DNA of 21,237 nucleotides from Ignavibacteriales bacterium (GTDB taxonomy: Bacteria; Bacteroidota; Ignavibacteria; Ignavibacteriales; Melioribacteraceae), in assembly GCA_016929735.1 (NCBI GenBank), contig JAFGID010000137.1, forward strand, positions 1-21,237, in the 5' to 3' direction. Made by a program: the position numbers and the translations under genes. This document shows, piece by piece, positions 1 through 5,958 of the stretch (position 1 is the stretch's first letter; each line of letters begins with the position of its first letter). The notes under the pieces were generated by a model. It was not told the DNA's origin and did not search any database. It saw only the letters and a list, made by a program, of their open reading frames with translations.

Positions 1-321
1 AAGAAATTACTTGCAACTGAAAAAGTTGATTCACATCCAAATACAATAAAACTCACTCCTGATTGCAAATATCTTTTTGTATCTTGTCGCGGTCCAAATA
101 ATCCCAAGGGATATGTAAATAGAAGTCCAAGAAATGGTGAATTTTCATTAATTCAAACATCGGATTTTAAAACACTTGCAAGATGGACAGCAGGAAATCA
201 GCCAACTGGATTAGATGTATCTCCTGACGGTTTATATCTTATTGCTACTGACTTCAATGACAATATGTTAAATTTATATTTAATATCAAAAATAATTATC
301 ACTGAGGAGGAAACAAAATGA
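1..321 (+). CDS. C-terminal part of a beta-propeller (YncE/lactonase-like) protein
   Basis: The frame is open from the first base to a TGA at 319-321, so only the last 106 residues are visible and the start lies outside the window. The segment reads as propeller blades: KLTPDCKYLFVSCRG and later TGLDVSPDGLYLIATDFND, the alternating 'SPDGxYLxxxD' pattern of YncE-like 40-residue repeats and 7-bladed lactonase-type propellers. Such proteins are usually exported and act as binding or scaffold modules, and no catalytic residue can be assigned here. Its stop codon overlaps the ATG of the downstream lipoprotein (ATGA), and the strong Shine-Dalgarno of that gene lies inside this coding sequence, so the two are probably co-translated. 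The fold call is fairly secure; substrate and role are unknown. Confidence 0.7.
   Translation, partial: KKLLATEKVDSHPNTIKLTPDCKYLFVSCRGPNNPKGYVNRSPRNGEFSLIQTSDFKTLARWTAGNQPTGLDVSPDGLYLIATDFNDNMLNLYLISKIIITEEETK
304..310 (+). promoter_or_regulatory. Shine-Dalgarno site of the small lipoprotein gene
   Basis: GAGGAGG lies 7 bases before the ATG at 318, inside the last codons of the upstream propeller gene. It is one of the best ribosome binding sites in a window where most starts have weak ones, and it fixes the start at 318. Confidence 0.65.
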
Positions 322-731
322 AAAAATTTATTATTCCAATTATTGCTATTCTGCTCGTAAACTGCAGCGGAGGACTAAAACTTTCTGATGATGGAACACC
401 CGAGAAGACATTTGTAACATCATTTCTTAATCTTATGATTGAAGAAGAACGTGATTATGAACAAATGAGAGAATTCATTTCTCCTTCATATCTCATAGAG
501 AAAAATGCACATGATTACAAAGTTAATTCCTATTTCCCTGTCGGCTTCAGTGTTGATTCTTACAATGAAGGTGTTATTATAACACAAATCTGGGGCGAAG
601 ATAAATCTTGGGTTCATCAACTTACCTTTAAAGTTGTTATCGAAAACGAAAAATATTATCTTTATCCTAGTAGTAATGACGGTGAATGGATTGATCCTTG
701 GTTCGGAATTAATGCTTACATAAATGATTAA
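318..731 (+). CDS. Small putative lipoprotein, unknown function
   Basis: 137 residues. The N-terminus MKKFIIPIIAILLVNCSGG is a short signal peptide ending in a lipobox-like L-V-N-C with Cys16 as the lipidation site. Asn at -1 is not the classical Gly/Ala/Ser, so the lipoprotein call is likely rather than certain. The mature part is acidic, with aromatic beta-strand patterns (WGEDKSW, YYLYPSSNDGEW). The segment near residues 28-60 (TPEKTFVTSFLNLM...FISPSYL) looks like the helix opening of NTF2-like or DUF4878-like lipoproteins, but I cannot assign a family. The start overlaps the stop of the propeller gene (ATGA), suggesting that the two work at the cell surface or in the periplasm together. 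Confidence 0.7.
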   Translation: MKKFIIPIIAILLVNCSGGLKLSDDGTPEKTFVTSFLNLMIEEERDYEQMREFISPSYLIEKNAHDYKVNSYFPVGFSVDSYNEGVIITQIWGEDKSWVHQLTFKVVIENEKYYLYPSSNDGEWIDPWFGINAYIND

Positions 732-786
732 TTTAAATACTTGAAGTTACAAACAAAATAAACTTATAAATAAATTCGGGGGATAA

Positions 787-1134
787 ATGAAGTTTCAAAA
801 ACTTTTGGTGTTTTCTTTTACATTGTTTTTACTCAGCTGTTTATCGCTTTATTCACAAAAGGTATATTCCTGTGAATATAAAAGTGATGCACATGTAAAA
901 GTGTATGTTTCCGATTACAAGAGCGATGCTGATTTAGTCGTTTACAAATGCAGTTATAAAAGTGATGCTTATGGTAATTCGGGTCTATGGTATTTCTGCG
1001 AATATAAAAGCGACGCTGATAAGAAAATTTATTTCACTGATTACAAAAGTGATGCAGATTTGATTATTTATTTTTCCGATTATAAAAGTGACGTAGGTTG
1101 GAGAAATAAATCAAAGATGCATTTGATGTATTAA
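787..1134 (+). CDS. Secreted YKSDA-repeat protein, DUF6150 / 7_1-knot type
   Basis: 115 residues. A signal peptide (residues 1-24, ending LSLYSQ) is followed by six copies of Y-K-S-D-A/V beginning at Tyr31, 44, 57, 73, 86 and 99. Spacing is 13, 13, 16, 13, 13 residues, with aromatic/hydrophobic strands such as KVYVSDY and IIYFSDY between them. This regular Tyr-Lys-Ser-Asp spacing is what I recall for the DUF6150 family, whose members fold into a small 7_1 ('septoil') knot; that recognition is from memory. The function of the family is unknown. Unlike the cytosolic-looking members I recall, this copy has an export signal. Cys18 also gives a possible lipobox (LLSC), so it could be a lipoprotein instead. 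Cys29, Cys55 and Cys71 could form a disulphide after export. GGGGGA at 778-783 sits 3 bases before the ATG. A terminator follows at 1151-1202. Confidence 0.75.
   Translation: MKFQKLLVFSFTLFLLSCLSLYSQKVYSCEYKSDAHVKVYVSDYKSDADLVVYKCSYKSDAYGNSGLWYFCEYKSDADKKIYFTDYKSDADLIIYFSDYKSDVGWRNKSKMHLMY
877..1098 (+). repeat. Six in-frame YKSDA coding repeats (39-bp unit)
   Basis: Six in-frame copies with a period of 39 bp, except a 48-bp step between copies three and four. The copies differ mostly at synonymous sites (tat/tac, aaa/aag, agt/agc, gat/gac), so the peptide rather than the DNA is conserved. This argues for an old, folded repeat rather than a recent tandem duplication. Confidence 0.8.
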
Positions 1135-1150
1135 TTAGAATTTCGAATAC

Positions 1151-1202
1151 AGAAGTCAGAATACAGAAGTTTAAAAGTGGGTTTTATTCTGACTTCTTTT
1201 TT
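1151..1202 (+). terminator. Rho-independent terminator after the YKSDA gene
   Basis: A perfect 13-bp stem (agaagtcagaata at 1151-1163 with tattctgacttct at 1185-1197), a 21-base loop, and a T-run at 1197-1202. It ends plus-strand transcription before the convergent thioesterase gene. The left arm overlaps a short direct repeat (atacagaagt at 1148-1157 and 1161-1170), so it may have arisen from an interspersed repeat. Confidence 0.65.
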
Positions 1203-1226
1203 CATTCACAATTAAGCATTAAAATA

Positions 1227-1709
1227 TTAATTATTGTAAAAACTTTCAATTCCTGGATATTTCAATTTCTCAACCGCTTGTTCTTTCGACATAATAAAAT
1301 ATTGAATTTCCCCTTCTGAGCATAATTTACCATCAGGGTCAAATATCTTCGTTGTAATATTTGCGAGATTTTTATTGACTTCCTTCAATTCTGCAGTTAT
1401 TTTTATTTTACCTTTATTAGTAAAAACGGGTCGCTTATATCTGACTGAAATTCTGGATGTTACTCCACCTGTTTCCAATTTTGTATAGACAAACCAACTC
1501 GCGATTTCATCCATCAAAGTTGATTGAATACCGCCGTGCAATATATTATCATAGCCTTGCAAATAATCTTTTGGTTGCCATTCACAAATAATTTCACTTC
1601 CATTATCAAGAAATTCCATTTGCAATCCCATTTGATTATGAGGACTGCAACCAAAGCAAAAATAATTTTCTCTATTTTTGAAAGGATTGAATATTTTTTT
1701 CATAGTCAT
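1227..1709 (-). CDS. PaaI-family hotdog-fold thioesterase
   Basis: 160 residues, the only complete minus-strand gene. It has the hotdog acyl-CoA thioesterase layout: an N-terminal CFGCSPHNQMGL (residues 18-29), the central helix motif LHGGIQSTLMDE (57-68) with the conserved His-Gly-Gly and acidic residues, and then long strands (SRISVRYKRPV, KIKITAELKEV). PaaI-type enzymes hydrolyse acyl-CoA or aryl-CoA thioesters in the cytoplasm, often as housekeeping hydrolases; the substrate cannot be read from sequence. Met1 and Met3 are both possible starts and neither has a clear ribosome binding site. It is convergent with the YKSDA gene and divergent from the CAP-domain gene, so it is transcribed alone. 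The family call is strong; physiological role unknown. Confidence 0.88.
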   Translation of the reverse strand: MTMKKIFNPFKNRENYFCFGCSPHNQMGLQMEFLDNGSEIICEWQPKDYLQGYDNILHGGIQSTLMDEIASWFVYTKLETGGVTSRISVRYKRPVFTNKGKIKITAELKEVNKNLANITTKIFDPDGKLCSEGEIQYFIMSKEQAVEKLKYPGIESFYNN

Positions 1710-1788
1710 ATAGAATAATTTTGTTTTTGATATTTGTTTAATTATGTTTATGTTTTAATAGTAAAAATTACATTTTAAAAATATTAAA

Positions 1789-2742
1789 ATGGTAATTAAT
1801 ATGTCAAAGAAAATTAGACCTATTGCTATATTTATATTTTTTCCCTCGCTTTTATTTTCTCAAGTTGAAAATTTCGATTATTACAAGCAACTTAATGATG
1901 AGGAAGCTCGTCTTATTGAATATAAAGATTCAGATGATATGTTGAAAATTAAACTTGAACAATTAGATTATATAAACAAAAGTCGAAAAAAATATAATAC
2001 AGATCCAGTTAAAATGGATATTCTTGCATGTCGTGTTGCAAACAAACAATCTAAAGAAGCCGCGGAAGAAAAATTTAATGGACATTGGAACACACGGGGT
2101 GAAAAGCCATATCACCGATGGGCAGATGCTGGAGGACAAGACCATATCGGTGAAAATGCAGCTTCGATGTGGTATTCAACCAAGTATAATAAAAGTTTTG
2201 GAAACCAACTAAACTTGATGAAAAAAGCACACGACGGATTTATGTCCGAGACTCCTCCTAATGATGGACATAAAAAGCAAGTTATTGATCCAATTCATAA
2301 TTATATTGGTATTGGTTGTTATATAACTGACCATGAATTTAGATATTACGAAGAATATATCGACCGATATATTAAATTTGTTGATATTACTCCCGATAAA
2401 AGCAATCCAGATGGAAATCTGTTATTTGTAAAACCAATTTTAGATAAACATTTTGTATATGCAGTTTTTGTTTTTTATGAACCTCTTCCCTCTCCTATGA
2501 CTGTCGAAGAAGTTAATTCAATGGGCTCATATCCCGATTACACTGACGAAACTGTTTTGTCCATTTGGCCATGGGATATTGAGTATGTTGAATCAACAGG
2601 AAATTACAGAATTCCATTTTCATTTATTAAAAGTGGATCGTATTACTTTCATATTTATTTAAGCGAGGAAAAATTTACAGAAGGTTATGCAAGTACTGAG
2701 GGCAAAATTCAGGCATCGGGAATAGTGATTTTTGTTAAATAA
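1789..2742 (+). CDS. Secreted CAP (SCP/PR1-like) domain protein
   Basis: 317 residues. A signal peptide ends near LLFSQ (residue 25). Residues about 55-180 look like a CAP domain: an N-terminal helix ending INKSRKKYNTDPV, then HWNTRGEKPYHRW with His99, the GEN motif at Gly121-Glu122-Asn123, and GHKKQVIDPIHNYIGIGC (160-177) with His161. These are the regions that supply the His/Glu cavity of CAP proteins. The remaining ~130 residues form a beta-rich domain ending in strands without a sorting signal; I do not recognise it. CAP proteins are secreted, with roles from lipid binding to surface interactions. Met5 (1801) would give a more typical signal peptide than Met1; neither has a clear Shine-Dalgarno. 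The gene is divergent from the thioesterase gene across an AT-rich gap. Confidence 0.75.
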   Translation: MVINMSKKIRPIAIFIFFPSLLFSQVENFDYYKQLNDEEARLIEYKDSDDMLKIKLEQLDYINKSRKKYNTDPVKMDILACRVANKQSKEAAEEKFNGHWNTRGEKPYHRWADAGGQDHIGENAASMWYSTKYNKSFGNQLNLMKKAHDGFMSETPPNDGHKKQVIDPIHNYIGIGCYITDHEFRYYEEYIDRYIKFVDITPDKSNPDGNLLFVKPILDKHFVYAVFVFYEPLPSPMTVEEVNSMGSYPDYTDETVLSIWPWDIEYVESTGNYRIPFSFIKSGSYYFHIYLSEEKFTEGYASTEGKIQASGIVIFVK

Positions 2743-2747
2743 ATTTT

Positions 2748-2792
2748 CTTTGTGAACTCTGCGTTTTTTTACTTTGCGAACATTGCGTGAAA
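2748..2792. repeat. CTTTGNGAAC...TGCGT intergenic direct repeat
   Basis: Two related 17-18 base units, ctttgtgaactctgcgt (2748-2764) and ctttgcgaacattgcgtg (2772-2789), start 24 bases apart around a T-run. This matches my memory of the 'CTTTGCGAACTTTGCGT' interspersed repeats common between genes in Bacteroidota and Ignavibacteria. It has no reading frame and sits 27 bases before the metallo-beta-lactamase-fold gene. A role as a mobile or regulatory element is unknown. Confidence 0.5.
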
Positions 2793-2815
2793 TAAAATTT
2801 AAAAGGATATAAATA

Positions 2816-3634
2816 ATGAAACGAAAAACTTTTATTAAAACATTAATTTTAACTTCAGGTGCGATTATGATTGGTAATAAAAAACTTTTTGCTAAGAATA
2901 ATAATGAAGATAGTATTACTCTTAAAATGATTTACAATAACTTTTCTTCTAATTCTGAATTGAAAAACGAATGGGGACTATCAATTTGGATTGAATATAA
3001 AAATGATGTCGTGTTATTCGATACGGGAGGTAATCCTTTAGCACTTTGGGAAAACATTGAAAAGTTAAATTTAGATACAGAAAAAATTTCTACAACTATT
3101 ATCTCTCATTTACATTGGGATCACATTAATGGACTTCCATTGATTCTTGAAAAGACAAATAATAAACCAATAATTTATGTCCCCGATTTTGACTTACAGA
3201 AAATCAAAGAAACAGCTTCGAATGGAAATTTTATTGGAATAACCGAACCACAAAAAATAAACGATTTTATTTGGTCAACTGGACAGATGGATGCAAGTTA
3301 TAAAAATATTTCTTTTTATGAACAATCAATTATTATCGAGAAAAATAATTCTATTTACATTTTTACAGGTTGTTCTCATCCGGGTATAGTTGAAATTGTT
3401 GAAAAGGTAATATCTATTTTTCCAAATAAAATAATTCAAATAGTCGCAGGTGGATTTCATTTGCTTCAACATAGTGATGAACAAGTAAAAAATATTTCTG
3501 ACAAATTAAAGGAATTAAAAATACAAAAAATCGCACCCTCTCATTGCACGGGTGAAAAGGCTATTGAATTATTTAAGAATGAATGGAAAGAATATTTTGT
3601 TGATTTTAACCTCGGAGATAATTTTATTATATGA
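2816..3634 (+). CDS. Exported metallo-beta-lactamase-fold hydrolase (cd07713-like)
   Basis: 272 residues. The metal-binding motif SHLHWDH supplies His98, His100, Asp102 and His103. Further ligands are likely His188 in GCSHPG and His243 in PSHCTG; AGGFHLL (211-217) is also typical. GCSHPGIV together with GGFHL is the pattern of the MBL subgroup named after 7,8-dihydropterin-6-methyl-4-(beta-ribofuranosyl)aminobenzene-5'-phosphate synthase, whose members are mostly of unproven function; the name should not be read as proof of that reaction. The N-terminus (MKRKTFIKTLILTSGAIMIG) is a signal or anchor, reminiscent of a Tat leader (KRKTFIK) but without the arginine pair. AAAGGA about 9 bases upstream supports the start. 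It overlaps the downstream methyltransferase gene by 4 bases (ATGA). Confidence 0.82.
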   Translation: MKRKTFIKTLILTSGAIMIGNKKLFAKNNNEDSITLKMIYNNFSSNSELKNEWGLSIWIEYKNDVVLFDTGGNPLALWENIEKLNLDTEKISTTIISHLHWDHINGLPLILEKTNNKPIIYVPDFDLQKIKETASNGNFIGITEPQKINDFIWSTGQMDASYKNISFYEQSIIIEKNNSIYIFTGCSHPGIVEIVEKVISIFPNKIIQIVAGGFHLLQHSDEQVKNISDKLKELKIQKIAPSHCTGEKAIELFKNEWKEYFVDFNLGDNFII

Positions 3635-4434
3635 AAGATATAAAAGATTATTTAAAGGTAAACAGACAAGGATGGAATAAACGAACACCTTATCATGTTA
3701 AATCAGATTTCTATGATGTTAAAAATTTTATTAAAGGGAAGTCTTCATTAAATGAAATTGAAATTAACTTGTTGGGAAATATTAAAGGCAAATCTTTACT
3801 ACATCTTCAATGCCATTTTGGACAAGATACAATTTCATTAGGAAGAATGGGTGCAAAAGTAACTGGGGTTGATTTTTCAGATAAAGCAATTAAATATGCA
3901 AATTTATTAGCAAGAAAAACAAATGTTCAAGCAGTTTTTATTTGCTGTAACATTTACGACTTACCGAATTATTTAAATAAAAAATTTGATATAGTATTTT
4001 CAAGTTATGGCACTATCGGATGGTTACCTGATTTAAACAGGTGGGCAAAAATCATTTCTAAATATTTAAAGTCAAATGGAAAATTTATTTTTGTCGAATT
4101 TCATCCTTTCATTTGGATGTTTGATGATAAACTCAAAAATATTGATTATATTTATTTCAATTCTGGTCCCATCGTTGAAACAATTAAAGGAACTTACACT
4201 GATAGGAATGCACCAATAAAAAACGACTATATTTGTTGGAATCATAGCTTAAGTGAAGTATTAAACAGCCTAATAAAAAATGGATTAACAATCACATCTT
4301 TTGACGAGTTTGATTATTCACCATATAACTATTTGTATAATATGGAAGAATTTGAACCAAAAAAATTCCGAATTAAACACTTTCAAAATAAGATACCAAT
4401 GATTTATTCAATCATCGCTACTAAAAGAAAATAA
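3631..4434 (+). CDS. Class I SAM-dependent methyltransferase
   Basis: 267 residues. Motif I is LLHLQCHFGQDT (56-67), in the usual 'xxLHLxCxxGxDT' form of UbiE/Methyltransf_11-like proteins. It is followed by VTGVDFSDKAI with the ribose-binding acidic Asp81, and by the strand FDIVFSSYGTIGWL, equivalent to motif post-I/II. It is a cytoplasmic small-molecule methyltransferase; the acceptor is unknown. The ATG overlaps the stop of the metallo-beta-lactamase-fold gene (ATGA), so the pair is translationally coupled, although the partner appears exported. The family call is strong; substrate unassigned. Confidence 0.85.
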   Translation: MKDIKDYLKVNRQGWNKRTPYHVKSDFYDVKNFIKGKSSLNEIEINLLGNIKGKSLLHLQCHFGQDTISLGRMGAKVTGVDFSDKAIKYANLLARKTNVQAVFICCNIYDLPNYLNKKFDIVFSSYGTIGWLPDLNRWAKIISKYLKSNGKFIFVEFHPFIWMFDDKLKNIDYIYFNSGPIVETIKGTYTDRNAPIKNDYICWNHSLSEVLNSLIKNGLTITSFDEFDYSPYNYLYNMEEFEPKKFRIKHFQNKIPMIYSIIATKRK

Positions 4435-4515
4435 TATTTTATATTTTCGCAACAAAATTTTATTAGTACTTTACAATAAACCAATAATTATATAAAAGTA
4501 ACAAATTTAAGTATA

Positions 4516-4761
4516 GTGTTAGATAGTGGTATAAATATTATCGAGAAAATTAAGAAAGGTGATCAGCGAGCATTCAAAAAATTGTTTGAGCAATTTTATG
4601 ATGTCCTTTGTCGATTTTCTTATCTAATAATTAAAGATAAATTCATCGCTGAAGATATTGTTCAAAATGTTTTTATTAAAATTTGGGAAATAAAAGATAA
4701 ACTTGAAATTAATACTTCAATTAAATCTTACTTATATTCTGCGGTTAAAAATTCATCGTAA
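4516..4761 (+). pseudogene. Truncated ECF RNA polymerase sigma factor (region 2 only)
   Basis: 81 residues from a GTG start. It matches sigma-70 region 2 of ECF factors: DQRAFKKLFEQFYDVLCRFS, then AEDIVQNVFIKIWE, the -10/core-binding helices, ending SIKSYLYSAVKNSS. A functional factor continues with '(S)LNxLR', a linker and region 4 (-35 recognition, about 90 more residues). Here the next codons are TAA-AAC-TAT-TTA (stop-N-Y-L): a single TTA-to-TAA change would explain the stop, and a second in-frame stop (TGA, 4774-4776) follows. No region 4 sequence exists in any frame downstream. It is a decayed gene, not a short functional one. No anti-sigma factor gene follows. Confidence 0.75.
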
Positions 4762-4806
4762 AACTATTTATTATGAGATAAAAAATTATGTATAAATATC
4801 AATTAG

Positions 4807-5010
4807 GGATTTGATGTTAATAAAAATAACTCGCAAATTCATCTTACACTTATCGGAACAAGACCATCTACTGAAGCAATATGCCCTTGTGTGATGGTTT
4901 ACCTGGATGATGTTGATTATAAAACCTCATTTGATACTGAAGGAATTTATAGAATTATAATTAACCAACCCAATAGTGGTGCACTTGAAAGTAGTGTATT
5001 CGTTCAGTAA
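4807..5010 (+). pseudogene. Orphan C-terminal fragment of a beta-rich protein
   Basis: Between the sigma remnant and the next gene (4762-5091, 330 bases) the only coding-like sequence is this 67-codon stretch, open from the TAG at 4804 to the TAA at 5008. It has no credible start or ribosome site. It reads DVNKNNSQIHLTLIGTRPS, then VYLDDVDYKTSFDTEGIYRI and a final SSVFVQ, resembling the last strands of a secreted beta-sandwich domain. It is best seen as the tail of a gene whose front was lost, perhaps in the deletion that removed the end of the sigma factor. I cannot name the parent family. The rest of the gap is AT-rich with a T-run near 5031-5041. Confidence 0.5.
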
Positions 5011-5091
5011 TAATTATCAAAATTAAAATTATTTTTTTTTAATTTCGCATAATCAATTAAAGAAGATAACTCTATAGAAAGAAAATAAGAA

Positions 5092-5838
5092 ATGAAAGAT
5101 ATACTGCGAATTGGTGTAATAATAATTTTGGGATTAGTACACTTTACATATCTGATGGTATCCTTTTTCATCGTATTTACTGTAATTTTTGAATACAAAG
5201 ATTTCTTTAATATTATTTTATCTCTATTTGATTTATTCCAAACTAATATATCTGGAAAATACATTAATACTGGTTATACCGAACTCATGTTAATACCTTT
5301 TTATCTTTTTCTTATTTTACTAATAATCACTACACTAATATTGTTATTCAACTTAATTGTAAAAACCGCCAAAATGACAGCAGCGTTCAATATGAATGAG
5401 TTGGAAAAGTTTTTGTTTATTGATAGGAAAAGAACCATAAAATTTATAACGATGCTTGCAATACCACTTATTTATTTCGCATTTCTAAAAATTTTTAGCC
5501 CCATCCAACTAAAAAATGAATTATTATTCGTTATGATTCAGAATACAATTTGCCATTTTGGCGTTTTTGTTTTTGTGATTTTCATCAAATCACTAAAAGA
5601 TAAATTACACGATGAAAATACCAAAAGAAAATGGCATCATCCTTTAATTGAATTTTATGTAAAATTTTCATTCTTACTTTTATCGCTAATTTTGATAGTT
5701 CTACCTTATATCTTAAACTTAAATTTGATGCAAAATTTCACCAATATTTTATTATTTAATGCCTTTCTCGCCATATCCTTCTACATTAACTATAAATTCT
5801 ATACCGAGAACTTCTTTGAATTAATCGAAGAATTTTAA
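5092..5838 (+). CDS. Six-TM integral membrane protein, unknown family
   Basis: 248 residues with about six hydrophobic segments at 7-33, 64-90, 118-136, 144-166, 188-210 and 217-236. The loops are short; the most polar ones are 91-117 (KTAKMTAAFNMNELEKF...DRKRTIKF) and 167-187 (KSLKDKLHDENTKRKWHHP), both Lys/Arg-rich and so probably cytoplasmic. There is no signal peptide beyond the first helix, no recognisable transporter motif and no catalytic signature. It starts 81 bases after the orphan fragment and ends before a separate promoter candidate, so it looks monocistronic. Function unknown. Confidence 0.65.
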   Translation: MKDILRIGVIIILGLVHFTYLMVSFFIVFTVIFEYKDFFNIILSLFDLFQTNISGKYINTGYTELMLIPFYLFLILLIITTLILLFNLIVKTAKMTAAFNMNELEKFLFIDRKRTIKFITMLAIPLIYFAFLKIFSPIQLKNELLFVMIQNTICHFGVFVFVIFIKSLKDKLHDENTKRKWHHPLIEFYVKFSFLLLSLILIVLPYILNLNLMQNFTNILLFNAFLAISFYINYKFYTENFFELIEEF

Positions 5839-5895
5839 AAATACCGTAGAATTAACAATTTAATGGATTAAATGCTTAAATTATCGTAATTTACA

Positions 5896-5926
5896 TTGAT
5901 TTCGCGGGCAAAATTGATTAGTTTTG
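5896..5926 (+). promoter_or_regulatory. Candidate Bacteroidota-type promoter (TTG-N20-TAGTTTTG)
   Basis: TTG at 5896-5898 and TAGTTTTG at 5919-5926 are separated by 20 bases, matching the Bacteroidota primary-sigma consensus (TTG, about 19-21 bases, TAnnTTTG). The site lies 33 bases before the ATG at 5959, in the 120-base gap that precedes the GH2-like gene and smc. Whether the primary sigma factor of this lineage uses that consensus is inference. Confidence 0.45.
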
Positions 5927-5958
5927 TAAGTTTTCTTTTAAAATTATTATAATATTTT

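Noticed and set aside
877..1098. Regular repeats as a possible CRISPR array
   Set aside because: The repeats are in frame, encode a conserved YKSDA motif, and have no unique spacers of constant length.
1716..1723. TAATTTTG as a promoter for the CAP-domain gene
   Set aside because: It matches TAnnTTTG, but no TTG lies at the proper distance upstream (the nearest leaves a 26-base spacer), and the region is too AT-rich for a short motif to be meaningful.
2816..2880. Twin-arginine (Tat) signal in the MBL protein
   Set aside because: The N-terminus has KRKTFIK, not the paired arginines; export is likely but the route is left open.
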